This document shows positions 52,137 through 62,517 of a stretch of 64,000 nt of DNA, piece by piece. The DNA comes from Tsukamurella sp. M9C. GTDB taxonomy: Bacteria > Actinomycetota > Actinomycetes > Mycobacteriales > Mycobacteriaceae. Under the pieces are notes generated by a model. The model was not told the origin of the DNA. It was given only the letters and a program-made list of their open reading frames with translations, and did no database searches. The stretch lies in assembly GCF_020169415.1 (NCBI RefSeq), contig NZ_JAIULG010000013.1:19255-83254 (forward strand). The letters are read 5' to 3'. Numbering within the stretch: the stretch's first letter is position 1; each line of letters starts with the position of its first letter. A program made the position numbers and the translations under genes.

Positions 52137-53297
52137 TCAGCGGCGGTTCTGCAGGAACGACGGGACGTCGAGGTCGAAGTCGTCGTCCGAGCGCGTCTCG
52201 CGGCCGGTGGAGCGGGCCGGGAACGGGTCGTTCGAGCGCGGCGGGCGGCTGTCGAAGGGATTGCCCCGACGCGCGTCCTCGGGCTCGGCGGCGGGCTGCT
52301 CGACGGCGGTGTGCTGGCCGCCGATGCGGGTCACGGGACGGCGCGCGGGCGCGGCACCGTCGAAGCCCGCGGCGATCACGGTGATCCGCACCTCGTCGCC
52401 GAGATTGTCGTCGATCACGGTGCCGAAGATGATGTTCGCGTCCTCGTGCGAGGCGCCCTGCACGAGCGAGGCGGCCTCGTTGATCTCGAACAGGCCCAGG
52501 TCGCTGCCGCCGGCGATGGACATGAGCACGCCGTGCGCGCCCTCCATCGAGGTCTCCAGCAGCGGCGAGTTCACCGCGGCCTCGGCGGCCTTGATCGCGC
52601 GCCCCTCGCCCCGCGCGGAGCCGATGCCCATGAGGGCGCTGCCCGCGCCGGACATGACGCTCTTGACGTCCGCGAAGTCGACGTTGATCAGGCCGGGCGT
52701 GGTGATCAGGTCGGTGATGCCCTGGACGCCGTTGAGGAGCACCTCGTCGGCGCTCTTGAACGCGTCCAGCGCGGAGACGTTCACGTCGCCCAGCTGCAGC
52801 AGCCGGTCGTTCGGGATCACGATCAGGGTGTCGCAGGACTCGCGCAGCGAGCCGATCCCGGTCTCCGCCTGCTTGCCGCGGCGGGCACCCTCGAACGTGA
52901 ACGGGCGGGTGACCACACCCACGGTGAGTGCGCCCAGCTTGCGGGCGATGCTGGCGACGACGGGCGCGCCGCCGGTGCCGGTACCGCCGCCCTCGCCCGC
53001 GGTGACGAAGACCATGTCGGCGCCCTTGAGGAGCTCCTCGATCTCGTCCTTGGCGTCCTCGGCGGCCTTGCGGCCCACCTCGGGATCGGCGCCGGCGCCG
53101 AGGCCGCGGGTCGAGTCGCGACCCACGTCGAGCTTGACGTCGGCGTCGCTCATGATGAGCGCCTGGGCATCGGTGTTGATCGCGATGAACTCGACGCCCT
53201 TGAGCCCCTGTTCGATCATCCGGTTCACGGCGTTGACGCCGCCGCCGCCGATGCCGACGACCTTGATTACGGCGAGGTAGTTGTGCGCGGCGGTCAT
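52137..53297 (-). CDS. ftsZ: Cell division GTPase FtsZ
   Basis: The tubulin-like GTPase that forms the division ring. The 386-residue protein has the tubulin signature GGGTGTG (103-109), the N-terminal [14 protein letters not shown] nucleotide loop and the T7-loop region [11 protein letters not shown]. After a Pro/Arg/Asp-rich linker of about 55 residues comes the C-terminal peptide [16 protein letters not shown], the docking site for SepF and FtsW in actinobacteria. ATG 53297 has AAAGGCG upstream. A 180-base gap with its own AT-rich element precedes it, so ftsZ probably has independent promoters. Confidence 0.98.
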   Translation of the reverse strand: MTAAHNYLAVIKVVGIGGGGVNAVNRMIEQGLKGVEFIAINTDAQALIMSDADVKLDVGRDSTRGLGAGADPEVGRKAAEDAKDEIEELLKGADMVFVTAGEGGGTGTGGAPVVASIARKLGALTVGVVTRPFTFEGARRGKQAETGIGSLRESCDTLIVIPNDRLLQLGDVNVSALDAFKSADEVLLNGVQGITDLITTPGLINVDFADVKSVMSGAGSALMGIGSARGEGRAIKAAEAAVNSPLLETSMEGAHGVLMSIAGGSDLGLFEINEAASLVQGASHEDANIIFGTVIDDNLGDEVRITVIAAGFDGAAPARRPVTRIGGQHTAVEQPAAEPEDARRGNPFDSRPPRSNDPFPARSTGRETRSDDDFDLDVPSFLQNRR

Positions 53298-53340
53298 GTT
53301 TCGCCTTTCCCCTGATGTGAAGTCTGTTGCTTCTGAGACG

Positions 53341-53378
53341 AACCCTAAACCTCAACAGAAGGCTTAAAGTTATGTCAA
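53341..53378 (-). promoter_or_regulatory. AT-rich promoter-like element upstream of ftsZ
   Basis: On the minus strand a perfect -35 box TTGACA (53378-53373) is followed by TAACTTTAAGCC and TTGAGGTTTAGGG. CTTTAAGCCT and AGGTTTAG form an imperfect inverted repeat. No standard -10 is found at 16-18 bases. The segment is far more AT-rich than its surroundings and is the only candidate control region for ftsZ. Confidence 0.5.
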
Positions 53379-53477
53379 GTAGCTGGTCTGAAACCAAGGT
53401 AGAGGGCAGTGCACCGCTTGCCCCGCAGGCGCGCGGGCGTGTCGGGAAAAACGTTCTCGGTGAGGGGAAGAACACCC

Positions 53478-54182
53478 TCAGCGGGTGGTGGGCATGTCCG
53501 GATTGATCACGGTGAACTCCTTGCCCGGGCGGGTCAGCACCATGCGCAGCGCGGCGGTCTTGTCCGCCGTCCGCTGGTCGTCGCCCCAGTACACGACCCG
53601 CTTGTCGCGCAGCACGAAGCGCACGTTCGCCGGGGAATCCGCCCCGATCTCGACGACCTGTCCGTGCAGGTCCGGCGGCAGCGCCCGGAGCACCGCGATC
53701 GCGGACGTCGTCGCGGGATCGTCGGACTTCGGATCGTCGACGACGAGCTTGGGCGTGAGGATGGGCGGCTCCCCCACCTTGATGAAGGGCACGCCCTTGG
53801 CGTCCACGAGCACCGTCCCGGCGGGGCGCTGGGCGTAGGCGACGACCTCGCGCTCGGTGACCTCGACGACCAGCGTCGACGGGTACGAGACCGTGACCGT
53901 GGCGCGGTCGATCCACGGGCTCACCGCGACCACCTGCGCGGCGTAGGCGTCGCGCTGTCCGGGCGTGATCTGCAGCAGCGGACGCCCCTTGAGCGGCTCC
54001 ACCACCTTCGCGACCTGATCGGCGGGCGCATTGGTCGCGCCCGTCACGGAGACGTCGCGTGCCGAGAGCACCGGCGAGAAGTACGCCGCCGCAGCGAGTC
54101 CCGCCACCACTGCCAGCGCGAGCAGGATCAGCAGCAATCGCCGCAGACCCGGCACGCGCCTGCGCGTCGCGGGAGAACTCAC
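53478..54182 (-). CDS. ftsQ: Cell division protein FtsQ
   Basis: A bitopic divisome protein of 234 residues. A short basic cytoplasmic N terminus (RRRVPGLRR) is followed by one transmembrane helix (about 16-36). The extracytoplasmic POTRA domain includes [23 protein letters not shown], and the FtsQ/DivIB beta domain includes [25 protein letters not shown]. The GTG at 54182 overlaps the murC stop (GTGA). It ends the coupled murE-to-ftsQ run. Confidence 0.95.
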   Translation of the reverse strand: MSSPATRRRVPGLRRLLLILLALAVVAGLAAAAYFSPVLSARDVSVTGATNAPADQVAKVVEPLKGRPLLQITPGQRDAYAAQVVAVSPWIDRATVTVSYPSTLVVEVTEREVVAYAQRPAGTVLVDAKGVPFIKVGEPPILTPKLVVDDPKSDDPATTSAIAVLRALPPDLHGQVVEIGADSPANVRFVLRDKRVVYWGDDQRTADKTAALRMVLTRPGKEFTVINPDMPTTR

Positions 54183-55666
54183 GCGCCCGCCTCGGCGCCG
54201 CGCTGCGCCAGCGTGTTGAGGATCGTCGGGCCCTGCATGGTCACGTCACCGGCGCCCATGGTGATCACGACGTCGCCGGGTCGCGCGAGGCCGGCGACCA
54301 CACCGGCCACCTCCGCCTGGCTCGGAACGTAGTGCGCGGAGGCGGTCACCTTCTCGGCGATCCGCTCCCCCGTGACGCCCGGCAGCGGGTCCTCGCGCGC
54401 GCCGTAGACGTCGAGCACCACGACCTCATCGGCGAGGCTGAGGGCCTGCGCGAACTCGGCGGCGAACTGCTCGGTCCGCGAGTACAGGTGGGGCTGGAAG
54501 GCGACGATCACGCGGCCCGGCTCGGCCTGCTTGGCGACCATCTCCGCCGCGGCGGTGAGAACGGCGCGGACCTCGGTCGGATGGTGCGCGTAGTCGTCGA
54601 AGACGCGCACGCCCTGCTCGGTGCCGCGCAGTTGGAACCGGCGGTGCACGCCGCCGAAGGCCTCGATCCCCTCGATCACCTTCGCGGTCGGCTGGCCCGT
54701 GCTGACGACCGCGATCGTCGCGGCGATGGCGTTGAGCGCCATGTGCTTCCCGGGCACGGAGAGCAGGATCGCCCGCTCGGTGACCTTCCGGTTCTCGTCG
54801 GAGAAACGGACCTTGAGCATGCCGCCCTCGGCACGGGGCTTGTAGTCCAACAGCTCCGCGATCAGCGTCACGTCGGGCGCGAGGTCGCGGTGAGTGCCCT
54901 CGCCGTAGCCCAGCACGCGGACGCCGCGGGCGCGCAGCGCGGCGTGGGTGCGCTGCGCCAGCGCCGCCGAGCCCGGGTCGTCGAGGCACACCACGAGGGT
55001 GCCGCCGGGGCGGATCCGCTCGGTGAAGGCGTCGAAGACGGCGACGTACTTCTCCTCGGAGCCGAAGAAGTCCAGGTGATCGGCCTCGACGTTGGTGACG
55101 ACCACCACGTCGGGCGCGTACTGCAGCAGCGAGCCGTCGGACTCGTCGGCCTCGGCCACGAAGACGTCGCCCGTGCCGTGGAAGGCGTTGGTGCCGGACT
55201 CGTTGAGCTCGCCGCCCACGGCGAAGGACGGGTTGGCGCCGCAGTGCTGCAGGCCCACAACCGCCATCGACGTGGTGGAGGTCTTCCCGTGGGTGCCGCT
55301 GACCAACAGGGTGCGGTAGCCGTCCATGAGGTCGGCGAGCACCTCGGGCCGCAGGATCACCGGGATGCCGCGGCGCTGCGCCTCGACCAGCTCGGGGTTG
55401 TCCTTGGGGATGGCGGCGTGGGTGGTCACGACCACCGTCGGGCCGCCGGGCAGCAGGTCGAGCGCCTCGGGGCTGTGCCCCACCTGGATCTGGGCCCCGC
55501 GGGCCCGCAGGGCGATGACGCCGCGCGACTCCTTGGCGTCGGAGCCCGACACCTGGCCGCCGCGGGCCAGCAGGATCCGCGCGATGCCGGACATGCCGGC
55601 GCCGCCGATGCCCACCATGTGGACGCGCTGCAGCCGTTCGGGCAGCGCTCCCGTCGACTCGGTCAC
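54179..55666 (-). CDS. murC: UDP-N-acetylmuramate--L-alanine ligase
   Basis: Adds the first stem-peptide residue, L-Ala, to UDP-MurNAc. The 495-residue Mur ligase has the UDP-binding [17 protein letters not shown] near the N terminus and the ATP loop [12 protein letters not shown] (about 116-127). [10 protein letters not shown] and the central [15 protein letters not shown] are family hallmarks. It starts at GTG 55666, overlapping the murG stop, and ends in the overlap with ftsQ. Confidence 0.97.
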   Translation of the reverse strand: MTESTGALPERLQRVHMVGIGGAGMSGIARILLARGGQVSGSDAKESRGVIALRARGAQIQVGHSPEALDLLPGGPTVVVTTHAAIPKDNPELVEAQRRGIPVILRPEVLADLMDGYRTLLVSGTHGKTSTTSMAVVGLQHCGANPSFAVGGELNESGTNAFHGTGDVFVAEADESDGSLLQYAPDVVVVTNVEADHLDFFGSEEKYVAVFDAFTERIRPGGTLVVCLDDPGSAALAQRTHAALRARGVRVLGYGEGTHRDLAPDVTLIAELLDYKPRAEGGMLKVRFSDENRKVTERAILLSVPGKHMALNAIAATIAVVSTGQPTAKVIEGIEAFGGVHRRFQLRGTEQGVRVFDDYAHHPTEVRAVLTAAAEMVAKQAEPGRVIVAFQPHLYSRTEQFAAEFAQALSLADEVVVLDVYGAREDPLPGVTGERIAEKVTASAHYVPSQAEVAGVVAGLARPGDVVITMGAGDVTMQGPTILNTLAQRGAEAGA

Positions 55667-56760
55667 GACGTCCGCCTCTCCTGTGCCAGTGCGAGGGCCG
55701 CGGCCGCCACGGTGCCCGCGGCGTCCCGGTGCCCGCTGCCGCCGGCCGCGGCGCTCATGGCCGCGAGCCGCCCGGCGTCACCCGCGAGCGGGATCACCGT
55801 CTCCCGCACGAGATCCGGGGTGAATGCCGCGTCGTCGACGAGCAGTCCCCCGCCCGCGGCGACGACCGGCTGCGCGTTGAGCGCCTGCTCGCCGTTGCCG
55901 TGCGAGAGGGGCACGTACACCGCCGGGAGGCCGACGGCGGCGACCTCGGCCACCGTCATCGCGCCCGACCGGCACACGGCGAGGTCGGCGGCGGCGTAGG
56001 CGAGGTCCATCCGCGACAGGTAGGGCACGGCGACGTAGCCGGGCACGTCCACCTCGACGGAGTTCTTGGGGCCGTAGGCGTGCAGCACGCCGACGCCGGC
56101 GTCGGCGAAGTCCCGGGCGGCGCCGACGACACCGTCGTTCAGCCGGACGGCGCCCTGGCTGCCACCGAACACGAGCACGACGGGCCCGTCGGCGGGCAGC
56201 CCGAAGTGCGCGCGGGCCTCGGCGCGCAGGGCCGCGCGGTCGAGCCCGGTGATGGAGGCGCGGACGGGGATGCCGACGACCTCGGCGGGCACGCCGGATC
56301 CGGGGACCGCGGCGAAGACCTTCGTGGCGAGCTTCGCGCCGACCTTGTTCGCGACGCCCGCGCTGGCGTTGGCCTCGTGGATGACGATGGGCACGCCCAT
56401 GCTGCGGGCGGCGAGGTAGGCGGGCAGGGCGACGTACCCCCCGAAGCCGACGACCACGTCGGCGCCGGTCTCGCGGAGCACCTTCCGGGTGCGGCGCACC
56501 GCGCCGGTGAGCGTGAAGGGCAGCTTCGCCAGGTCCTTGCCGGGCTTCCGCGGCAGCGGGACGGGCGGGATCATGGCCAGCGGGTAGCCGCGCTCCGGGA
56601 CGAGGCGGCCCTCGAGCCCCTTCGGCGTGCCGAGGGCGGTGACCACGGCGTCGGGGCGCTGGGCCCGGACGGCGTCGGCCACCGCCAGTGCGGGTTCGAT
56701 GTGTCCTGCGGTGCCGCCACCGGCCACCACCACCGAAACCGCTCGAGAAGAACTCACCAC
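55663..56760 (-). CDS. murG: UDP-GlcNAc transferase MurG (lipid II synthesis)
   Basis: Transfers GlcNAc to lipid I on the inner membrane face. The 365-residue GT28 protein shows the N-terminal [22 protein letters not shown] (lipid I binding loops), [31 protein letters not shown], and [23 protein letters not shown] with [11 protein letters not shown] for UDP-GlcNAc. GTG 56760 (or the adjacent GTG 56757) overlaps the ftsW stop. Middle of the coupled operon. Confidence 0.97.
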   Translation of the reverse strand: MVSSSRAVSVVVAGGGTAGHIEPALAVADAVRAQRPDAVVTALGTPKGLEGRLVPERGYPLAMIPPVPLPRKPGKDLAKLPFTLTGAVRRTRKVLRETGADVVVGFGGYVALPAYLAARSMGVPIVIHEANASAGVANKVGAKLATKVFAAVPGSGVPAEVVGIPVRASITGLDRAALRAEARAHFGLPADGPVVLVFGGSQGAVRLNDGVVGAARDFADAGVGVLHAYGPKNSVEVDVPGYVAVPYLSRMDLAYAAADLAVCRSGAMTVAEVAAVGLPAVYVPLSHGNGEQALNAQPVVAAGGGLLVDDAAFTPDLVRETVIPLAGDAGRLAAMSAAAGGSGHRDAAGTVAAAALALAQERRTS

Positions 56761-58451
56761 GCCCGTCTGCCCTTTTCCTGTCCTCGGCGCCGCTGCTGCG
56801 GCGCGTTCCGCTGCTGTCCGGCACGATCGCCCCGCCAGGGCTCGCCGCCGCGGCCCTGCGGCCGCATCGGCGGGAGGTCCCGGCGCGGCGCGCTGCGCCG
56901 GCCCAGGCTCTCGTCACCGTACGGGTGTCGATCGTACGGCGACGGCGCCGCGGGCGCGGTACGCCCCTTCGCGGGCGCACGCCGGGCGGGCGCGGGACGG
57001 CCCTGTCGGGGCGCCGGCCCGCGGCCGGCCGGGCGCTCGGGGCGCGGCGGGATGTAGGGCAGCGGCTTGGGCAGGCGCAGGAGCCGGCCGGCACGGCCCT
57101 CGCGGCCGCCGGCGAGCGCGGCGATCGCCTCCGGCTCGTGCCGGGCGGCGTTGGCCAGGAGGCCCATCATGAACAAGACGAGGATCACCGAGTTGCCGCC
57201 CGCGGACAGCAGGGGCAGCTGGATGCCGGTCACCGGCAGCAGGCCCACGACGTAGCCCATGTTGATGATCGCCTGCAGCGCGACGAGCGTCGTGATGGAG
57301 GCGGCCATGAGGCGCAGGAAGGGGTCGGCGACCCGGCCGGCGATCCGCATACCCACCCAGGTGAGGATGCCGAACATGAGGATGACGACGCCCGCACCGA
57401 GGTAGCCGAGCTCCTCGCCGATGATCGCGAAGATGAAGTCGTTGTGCGCGTTGGGCAGGTAGCTCCACTTGGCCGTCGAATTGCCCAGGCCCACGCCGAA
57501 GAGGCCGCCGTCGGCGAGCGAGTACCGCGCCTGGTTCGACTGGTAGTTGGCGCCGAGCGCGTCGTCGGTGCGGCCGAGCCAGGCCTGCACGCGCGCCGAG
57601 CGGTAGCCCTCCGCGAGCGCGAAGAAGATGCCGAGCAGGGCGAAGACGACCAGCAGCGAGGCGATCAGCTTCGACGACAGCCCGGCGTAGTAGAGCAGCA
57701 TCGCGCCGATGGCGACGATGATCATGGCCGTCGACTGGTTGGGCTCGGCGACGACGAGCGCGGCCATCAGCACCACGACGGGGCCGAGCGGCAGCAGCAG
57801 CTCCTTGATGTTGCCCTTGCGCCCGCGGTCCGCGAGCAGGTGCGCACCCCAGATGATGAGCGCGACCTTCGCGATCTCCGAGGGCTGCAGGGTGAAGCCG
57901 CCCACGTCGATCCAGCGGCGCGCGCCGCCGACCATCGTGCCGACGCCGGGTACGAGCACGGCCGCGAGCAGCGCGATGGAGACGAGCACGCCGCCGAGCG
58001 CCACCCGGCGCAACAGCGCGGGTCGCAGGTACAGGGCGAAGACGAAGGCGACCACGCCGAGGGCGACGTAGATCAGCTGGCTGGTGAACTTGCCCCAGGG
58101 CGATCCGGTGGCGCTGATGTCCTCGACGGACGACGCGGAGAGCACCATGATCAGGCCCATCACCGTCAGGACGGCGGTGAGGCCGAGCACCAGGTGGAAG
58201 GACGCGAGCGGGCGGCGCAGGGCCGTCGCGAGCCCGACGGCGCCGCCCCGCAGCAGCGAGGCGCCGGTGCGGGCGACGTCCGCGCCCGAGCGCGCCGCGG
58301 ACGCGGCGGCCGCGCCGCGGGAGCCCGTCGTCGACGCGGCCGTCTCCTGGGGCTGCGCGTCGAACTCGGTGCTCTCGGGGGCGTTGACGCCGCCGGGGGC
58401 GAGATCGGAATCGGTGTCGGTACCGGCGGCGGCCTTGCCGGCGCGGCTCAC
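56754..58451 (-). CDS. ftsW: SEDS-family glycosyltransferase FtsW
   Basis: The septal peptidoglycan polymerase working with FtsI. The 565 residues include a cytoplasmic N terminus of about 75 residues, ten transmembrane segments (about 80-450), and a Pro/Arg-rich cytoplasmic tail of about 105 residues. Motifs include [24 protein letters not shown] and GELGYLGA-like [13 protein letters not shown]; the Asp of the catalytic loop lies in the FAIIGEE-preceding region. The long basic tail is typical of actinobacterial FtsW, where it can contact FtsZ. GTG 58451 overlaps the murD stop. Confidence 0.96.
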   Translation of the reverse strand: MSRAGKAAAGTDTDSDLAPGGVNAPESTEFDAQPQETAASTTGSRGAAAASAARSGADVARTGASLLRGGAVGLATALRRPLASFHLVLGLTAVLTVMGLIMVLSASSVEDISATGSPWGKFTSQLIYVALGVVAFVFALYLRPALLRRVALGGVLVSIALLAAVLVPGVGTMVGGARRWIDVGGFTLQPSEIAKVALIIWGAHLLADRGRKGNIKELLLPLGPVVVLMAALVVAEPNQSTAMIIVAIGAMLLYYAGLSSKLIASLLVVFALLGIFFALAEGYRSARVQAWLGRTDDALGANYQSNQARYSLADGGLFGVGLGNSTAKWSYLPNAHNDFIFAIIGEELGYLGAGVVILMFGILTWVGMRIAGRVADPFLRLMAASITTLVALQAIINMGYVVGLLPVTGIQLPLLSAGGNSVILVLFMMGLLANAARHEPEAIAALAGGREGRAGRLLRLPKPLPYIPPRPERPAGRGPAPRQGRPAPARRAPAKGRTAPAAPSPYDRHPYGDESLGRRSAPRRDLPPMRPQGRGGEPWRGDRAGQQRNAPQQRRRGQEKGRRAW

Positions 58452-59917
58452 GAGGCGTCCCCGAGCGCGCGGGCGGAGGCGGCGAAGGCGTCGCCGCGGT
58501 GCCCGTACGACGTGAACATGTCGAGCGAGGCCGCGGCGGGCGCGAGCAGCACCACCGGCGCCGCACCGTCGCGGGCTGCGGCTTCGGCGATCCGGGAGGC
58601 CTCGGCGACGACGGCGGCCATCACCGCATCAGCATCGCCGGACACTCGCACATCGCCAGCCCCAGTCGTCCCTACAGAACGATTCGCATCATTAGTCACA
58701 GGAGACACAGGACTATGTTCGCCCGAGGACACCCGAACCACGGGGACATCCGGTGCGTGTCGCGCGAGTGAATCCGCGATTTCGTCTCGATCCAGTCCGA
58801 GCAGCACGGCGCCCACGAGCCGCGGCGCCACGCGCGCCACGAGCGGCCCGATGTCGGCGCCCTTGAGCTGACCTCCCGCGACCCACACCACCCGCTCGTG
58901 CGCCTCGATGGAATTCAGCGCGGCGTGCGGGTTGGTGGCCTTGGAGTCGTCGACGTACGTGATGCCGCGCACGGTCGCGACGGGCTCGGCGCGGTGCGCG
59001 CCCACCCGGAACGCGGCGAGGGCCTCCCCCGCCTGCGCGGCGGTCACGCCGACCGCCTGCGCGAGCGCCGTCGCGGCCAGGGCGTCCGAGATCCCGGCGG
59101 GTCCGGGTGGCGAGACCGCGTCGGCGGGCAGGACGGGCGCGCCGGCACCGTCGACCAGGACGCCCCCGCGCACGCCGTACTGCCCCGGCCCGGGCTCTCC
59201 CGCGGTGAAGCCGACGGTGACCGCCCCGCGCAGGCCCGACGCCACGGGGTCGTCGAGGCCGATGACGGCGAGCTCGCCGGCGAGGGCGCGCGCCTTGTCG
59301 GCGGTGTACGCGGCCATCGAGCCGTGCCAGTCGAGGTGGTCCTCCGCGACGTTGAGCACGACGCCCGCGCGCGGCCGCACCGACGGGGCCCAGTGCAACT
59401 GGAAGGACGAGAGCTCGACGGCGAGCACGCGCGGATCGGCGTCGTCGCCGATCGCGTCGATGACGGGTCGGCCGATGTTGCCGCAGGCGACGGCGCGCAC
59501 GCCGGCGTGCAACAGGATCGCCTCGAGCATCTGCGTGGTGGTGGTCTTGCCGTTGGTGCCGGTCACCACGAGCCAGTCGCGGGGCGCGCCGAAGGCGCCG
59601 GCGCGGTCGATCCGCCAGGCCAGCTCCACGTCGCCGATCACCTCGACGCCGGCGGCCTCGGCGGCCACCACGACGGGGGCGGTGGGGCGGAACCCGGGCG
59701 CGACCACGACGAGGTCGTAGCCGGACGGGTCGTGCCCGTCGAGATCGGCGACGACGATGCCCGGCACCTCGCTCGCGATCTTCTCCCGCGCGGCGGGCTT
59801 ACCGTCGGCGACGGTGACCGTGGACCCGAGCCGGAGCAGGGCCCGGGCGACGGCCGGGCCGGTGACGCCCCCGCCCGCGACGAGGACGTGCGCGCCGGGG
59901 CCGGGGATCGTCGCCAT
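58448..59917 (-). CDS. murD: UDP-MurNAc-L-Ala:D-glutamate ligase
   Basis: Adds D-Glu to UDP-MurNAc-L-Ala. The 489-residue Mur ligase has a Rossmann-type N-terminal domain (VLVAGGGVTGPAVARAL), ATP loop GTNGKTTTT (120-128), NVAEDHLDWHG and the C-terminal YVDDSKATNPHAAL. Residues about 398-431 (SGEHSPVSPVTNDANRSVGT and onward) form an extra loop in domain 3 whose codons (AGT, CCT, TCT, ACT, AAT, GTA) are unlike the rest of the gene; GC falls to about half at 58681-58720. ATG 59917 abuts the mraY stop. Confidence 0.96.
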   Translation of the reverse strand: MATIPGPGAHVLVAGGGVTGPAVARALLRLGSTVTVADGKPAAREKIASEVPGIVVADLDGHDPSGYDLVVVAPGFRPTAPVVVAAEAAGVEVIGDVELAWRIDRAGAFGAPRDWLVVTGTNGKTTTTQMLEAILLHAGVRAVACGNIGRPVIDAIGDDADPRVLAVELSSFQLHWAPSVRPRAGVVLNVAEDHLDWHGSMAAYTADKARALAGELAVIGLDDPVASGLRGAVTVGFTAGEPGPGQYGVRGGVLVDGAGAPVLPADAVSPPGPAGISDALAATALAQAVGVTAAQAGEALAAFRVGAHRAEPVATVRGITYVDDSKATNPHAALNSIEAHERVVWVAGGQLKGADIGPLVARVAPRLVGAVLLGLDRDEIADSLARHAPDVPVVRVSSGEHSPVSPVTNDANRSVGTTGAGDVRVSGDADAVMAAVVAEASRIAEAAARDGAAPVVLLAPAAASLDMFTSYGHRGDAFAASARALGDAS

Positions 59918-60997
59918 CTAGCCGACCGCGCCGGAGCCGAGGAACTCGGCGTAGAACAGCACGAGGCCGAGGCCGCACGAAATGGCCGTGAGCAGCCAGA
60001 ACCGGATGATCACCGTGGTTTCGGCCCACCCGGAGAGTTCGAAGTGGTGATGGAACGGCGCCATCCGGAAGACGCGGCGGCCCGTCGAGCGGAAGACCGC
60101 GATCTGGATGACCACCGAGACCATCTCGGCCACGAACAGCGCGCCCAGCACGACGGCGAGCAGCTCGGTGCGGGTGGTGATCGACAGGCCGGCCAGCAGG
60201 CCGCCCAGCATCAGCGAGCCCGTGTCGCCCATGAAGATCTTCGCGGGCGCGGCGTTCCACCAGAGGAAGCCGAGGCAGGCGCCGCCCGCGGCGACCGCGA
60301 TGAGCGCCAGGTCGAGCGGATCGCGCACGTCGTAGCAGCCGGCGACCTGCTTGGTCTCGCAGGCGTAGCGGAACTGCCAGAAGCTGATGAGCACGTAACT
60401 GCCGAGCACCATCGCCATGGAACCGGCGGCGAGGCCGTCGAGACCGTCGGTGAAGTTCACCGCATTCGACCAGGCGGAGACGACGAACCAGCAGAAGATC
60501 ACGAAGACGATCGCGCCCATCGAGATGGTGTTGATGTCGCGCGTGTAGCTGAGGAACTCGCTGGCCGGGCGCACCCCCTGGGCGTTGGGGAACTGCAGCA
60601 CGAGCACGCCGAAGATCAGGGCGGCGACGGTCTGGCCGACGGTCTTCGCGGTCTTGTTCAGGCCCAGGTTGCGCTGCTTGCGCACCTTGATGAAGTCGTC
60701 GAGGAAGCCGACGATCGCGAGCGACGTGGCGAGGCCGAGGACCAGCAGGCCCGAGGCACTGGGGCCGGGGCCGGAGTTCCAGCCCAGCAGGTGCGCGCCG
60801 AGGTAGCCGGCCCACAGGGCCACGACGATCGCGACGCCGCCCATCGACGGGGTGCCGCGCTTCTTCTGGTGGCTCTGCGGCCCCTCGACGCGGATCTCCT
60901 GACCGAAGCCCTGCCGGGAGAAGACCCGGATCAGGACGGGCGTGAGCAGGATCGCCACGGCCAGCGAGATGCCGCCCGCGAACAGGATCTGGATCAC
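59918..60997 (-). CDS. mraY: Phospho-MurNAc-pentapeptide translocase MraY (lipid I synthase)
   Basis: Moves phospho-MurNAc-pentapeptide to undecaprenyl phosphate. The 359-residue, ten-helix membrane protein has [31 protein letters not shown] (catalytic Asp pair), [15 protein letters not shown] and the HHHFE-type [13 protein letters not shown]. The start is GTG 60997, overlapping the murF stop (GTGA); the valine further upstream is a GTC codon and cannot start. It ends directly against murD. Confidence 0.97.
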   Translation of the reverse strand: MIQILFAGGISLAVAILLTPVLIRVFSRQGFGQEIRVEGPQSHQKKRGTPSMGGVAIVVALWAGYLGAHLLGWNSGPGPSASGLLVLGLATSLAIVGFLDDFIKVRKQRNLGLNKTAKTVGQTVAALIFGVLVLQFPNAQGVRPASEFLSYTRDINTISMGAIVFVIFCWFVVSAWSNAVNFTDGLDGLAAGSMAMVLGSYVLISFWQFRYACETKQVAGCYDVRDPLDLALIAVAAGGACLGFLWWNAAPAKIFMGDTGSLMLGGLLAGLSITTRTELLAVVLGALFVAEMVSVVIQIAVFRSTGRRVFRMAPFHHHFELSGWAETTVIIRFWLLTAISCGLGLVLFYAEFLGSGAVG

Positions 60998-62517
60998 TTC
61001 GGTGACTCCCCGTTCTCGTTGTTGACCGCGCTCGCCGTGCCCAGGTGCTCGGCGACCTCCCACATCTTCTCGGACTTCGACGCCTTGACCAAAACGAGGT
61101 CGCCCGGCCGGAGCTCGTCCCGCAGCCGCTCGACGGCCTCCTCGCGGGTGTCGACGCGCACGGCCTCGCTGCCCCAGGAGCCCTCCATCACGGCGCCCTG
61201 CCACAGCGCGTGCACGGCGCGGGAGGTGCCGACGCAGATGGTCGACGTGATGTCGAGCCGCACCAGGAACCGGCCCAGCCGATCGTGCTCGACGATCGAC
61301 TCCTCGCCCAGCTCGCCCATCTCGCCGAGCACCGCGAAGGTGCGGCGACGGTCGCGGCCGGGCAGCCGCTCCCCCGCCTCGTCGTGCTCGGACATGAGGA
61401 CGAGGCTGCGGAGCGCGGCCCGCATGGCGTCGGGATTCGCGTTGTAGGTGTCGTTGACCACGGTGACGCCGTCGTCGGTGGTGAAGACGTCCATCCGGCG
61501 CGGCGATGCGGCGCCGGCGCCCGAAAGCGCCTCGGCGACCTGCGCGACCGTCGCGCCGCACTCGAGACCGACCGCGGCAGCGGCCAACGCGTTGTGCACC
61601 TGGTGCTCGCCGTGGACCTTGAGCGCGACGGGCGCGGCGCCCGCCGGGGCGCGCAGGGTGAAGGACGCGCGGGCCTGGGCGTCGATCTTCACGTCCGCCG
61701 CCGCGACCTCCGCCTCGCCCGTGCCGTAGAACACCACCCGCGCGCCGGTCCGCGAGGCCATCGCGGCCACCGCGGCGTCGTCGGCGTTGAGGATCGCGAG
61801 CCCGTCCGCGGGCAGCGCCTCGACCAGCTCGCCCTTCGCGCGGGCGATGGCCTCGCGGGAGCCGAACTCGCCGAGGTGCGCGGTGCCCACGTTGAGCTCG
61901 ACGCCGATGCGCGGCGGCGCGACCCGCGCGAGGGCGGCGATGTGGCCCTCGCCGCGGGCCGACATCTCGAGGACGAGGAACTTCGTCGACGCGGTCGCGC
62001 GCAATGCGGTCCACGGGTGGCCGATCTCGTTGTTGAAGGAGCCGGGCGGCGCGACGGTCTCGCCCAGCGGCCGCAGCACGGCGGCGATGAGGTCCTTCGT
62101 CGATGTCTTGCCGGCCGAGCCGGTGACGCCCACGACGGTCAGCCCGTCTGCGGCGAGGGCCTTCGTGCAGTGCGCGGCCAGGTCGCCCAGGGCCTTCAGC
62201 ACCGCGGCGCCCGCGCCGTCGGTGTCGTTCTCCAGCGCCATGACGCGGTTGTCGGTCTCGCCGGAGACCGGGACGACGATCGCGGGGACGCCCACGGGGC
62301 GGGCGCCGAGCACGGCGACCGCGCCCCTGTCGATCGCGGTCGCGGCGAACTCGTGGCCGTCGACGCGGGCGCCGGGCAGGGCGAGGAACAGCCCGCCGGG
62401 GCCGATCTCGCGGGAGTCGAATTCGACGGTGCCGGTGACCTTGGCCTCGGGGTCGGGCACGTCGTGCAGAGTGCCGCCGACGATCGCGGCGACCTCGCGG
62501 AGGGTGAGTTCGATCAT
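60994..62517 (-). CDS. murF: UDP-MurNAc-tripeptide:D-Ala-D-Ala ligase
   Basis: Adds D-Ala-D-Ala to complete the pentapeptide. The 507-residue protein has an N-terminal UDP-binding domain with [28 protein letters not shown] loop [14 protein letters not shown] (about 130-143), [37 protein letters not shown], and C-terminal [15 protein letters not shown]. The total is somewhat long because of internal loops such as [18 protein letters not shown] 62517 overlaps the murE stop (ATGA). Confidence 0.96.
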   Translation of the reverse strand: MIELTLREVAAIVGGTLHDVPDPEAKVTGTVEFDSREIGPGGLFLALPGARVDGHEFAATAIDRGAVAVLGARPVGVPAIVVPVSGETDNRVMALENDTDGAGAAVLKALGDLAAHCTKALAADGLTVVGVTGSAGKTSTKDLIAAVLRPLGETVAPPGSFNNEIGHPWTALRATASTKFLVLEMSARGEGHIAALARVAPPRIGVELNVGTAHLGEFGSREAIARAKGELVEALPADGLAILNADDAAVAAMASRTGARVVFYGTGEAEVAAADVKIDAQARASFTLRAPAGAAPVALKVHGEHQVHNALAAAAVGLECGATVAQVAEALSGAGAASPRRMDVFTTDDGVTVVNDTYNANPDAMRAALRSLVLMSEHDEAGERLPGRDRRRTFAVLGEMGELGEESIVEHDRLGRFLVRLDITSTICVGTSRAVHALWQGAVMEGSWGSEAVRVDTREEAVERLRDELRPGDLVLVKASKSEKMWEVAEHLGTASAVNNENGESPK

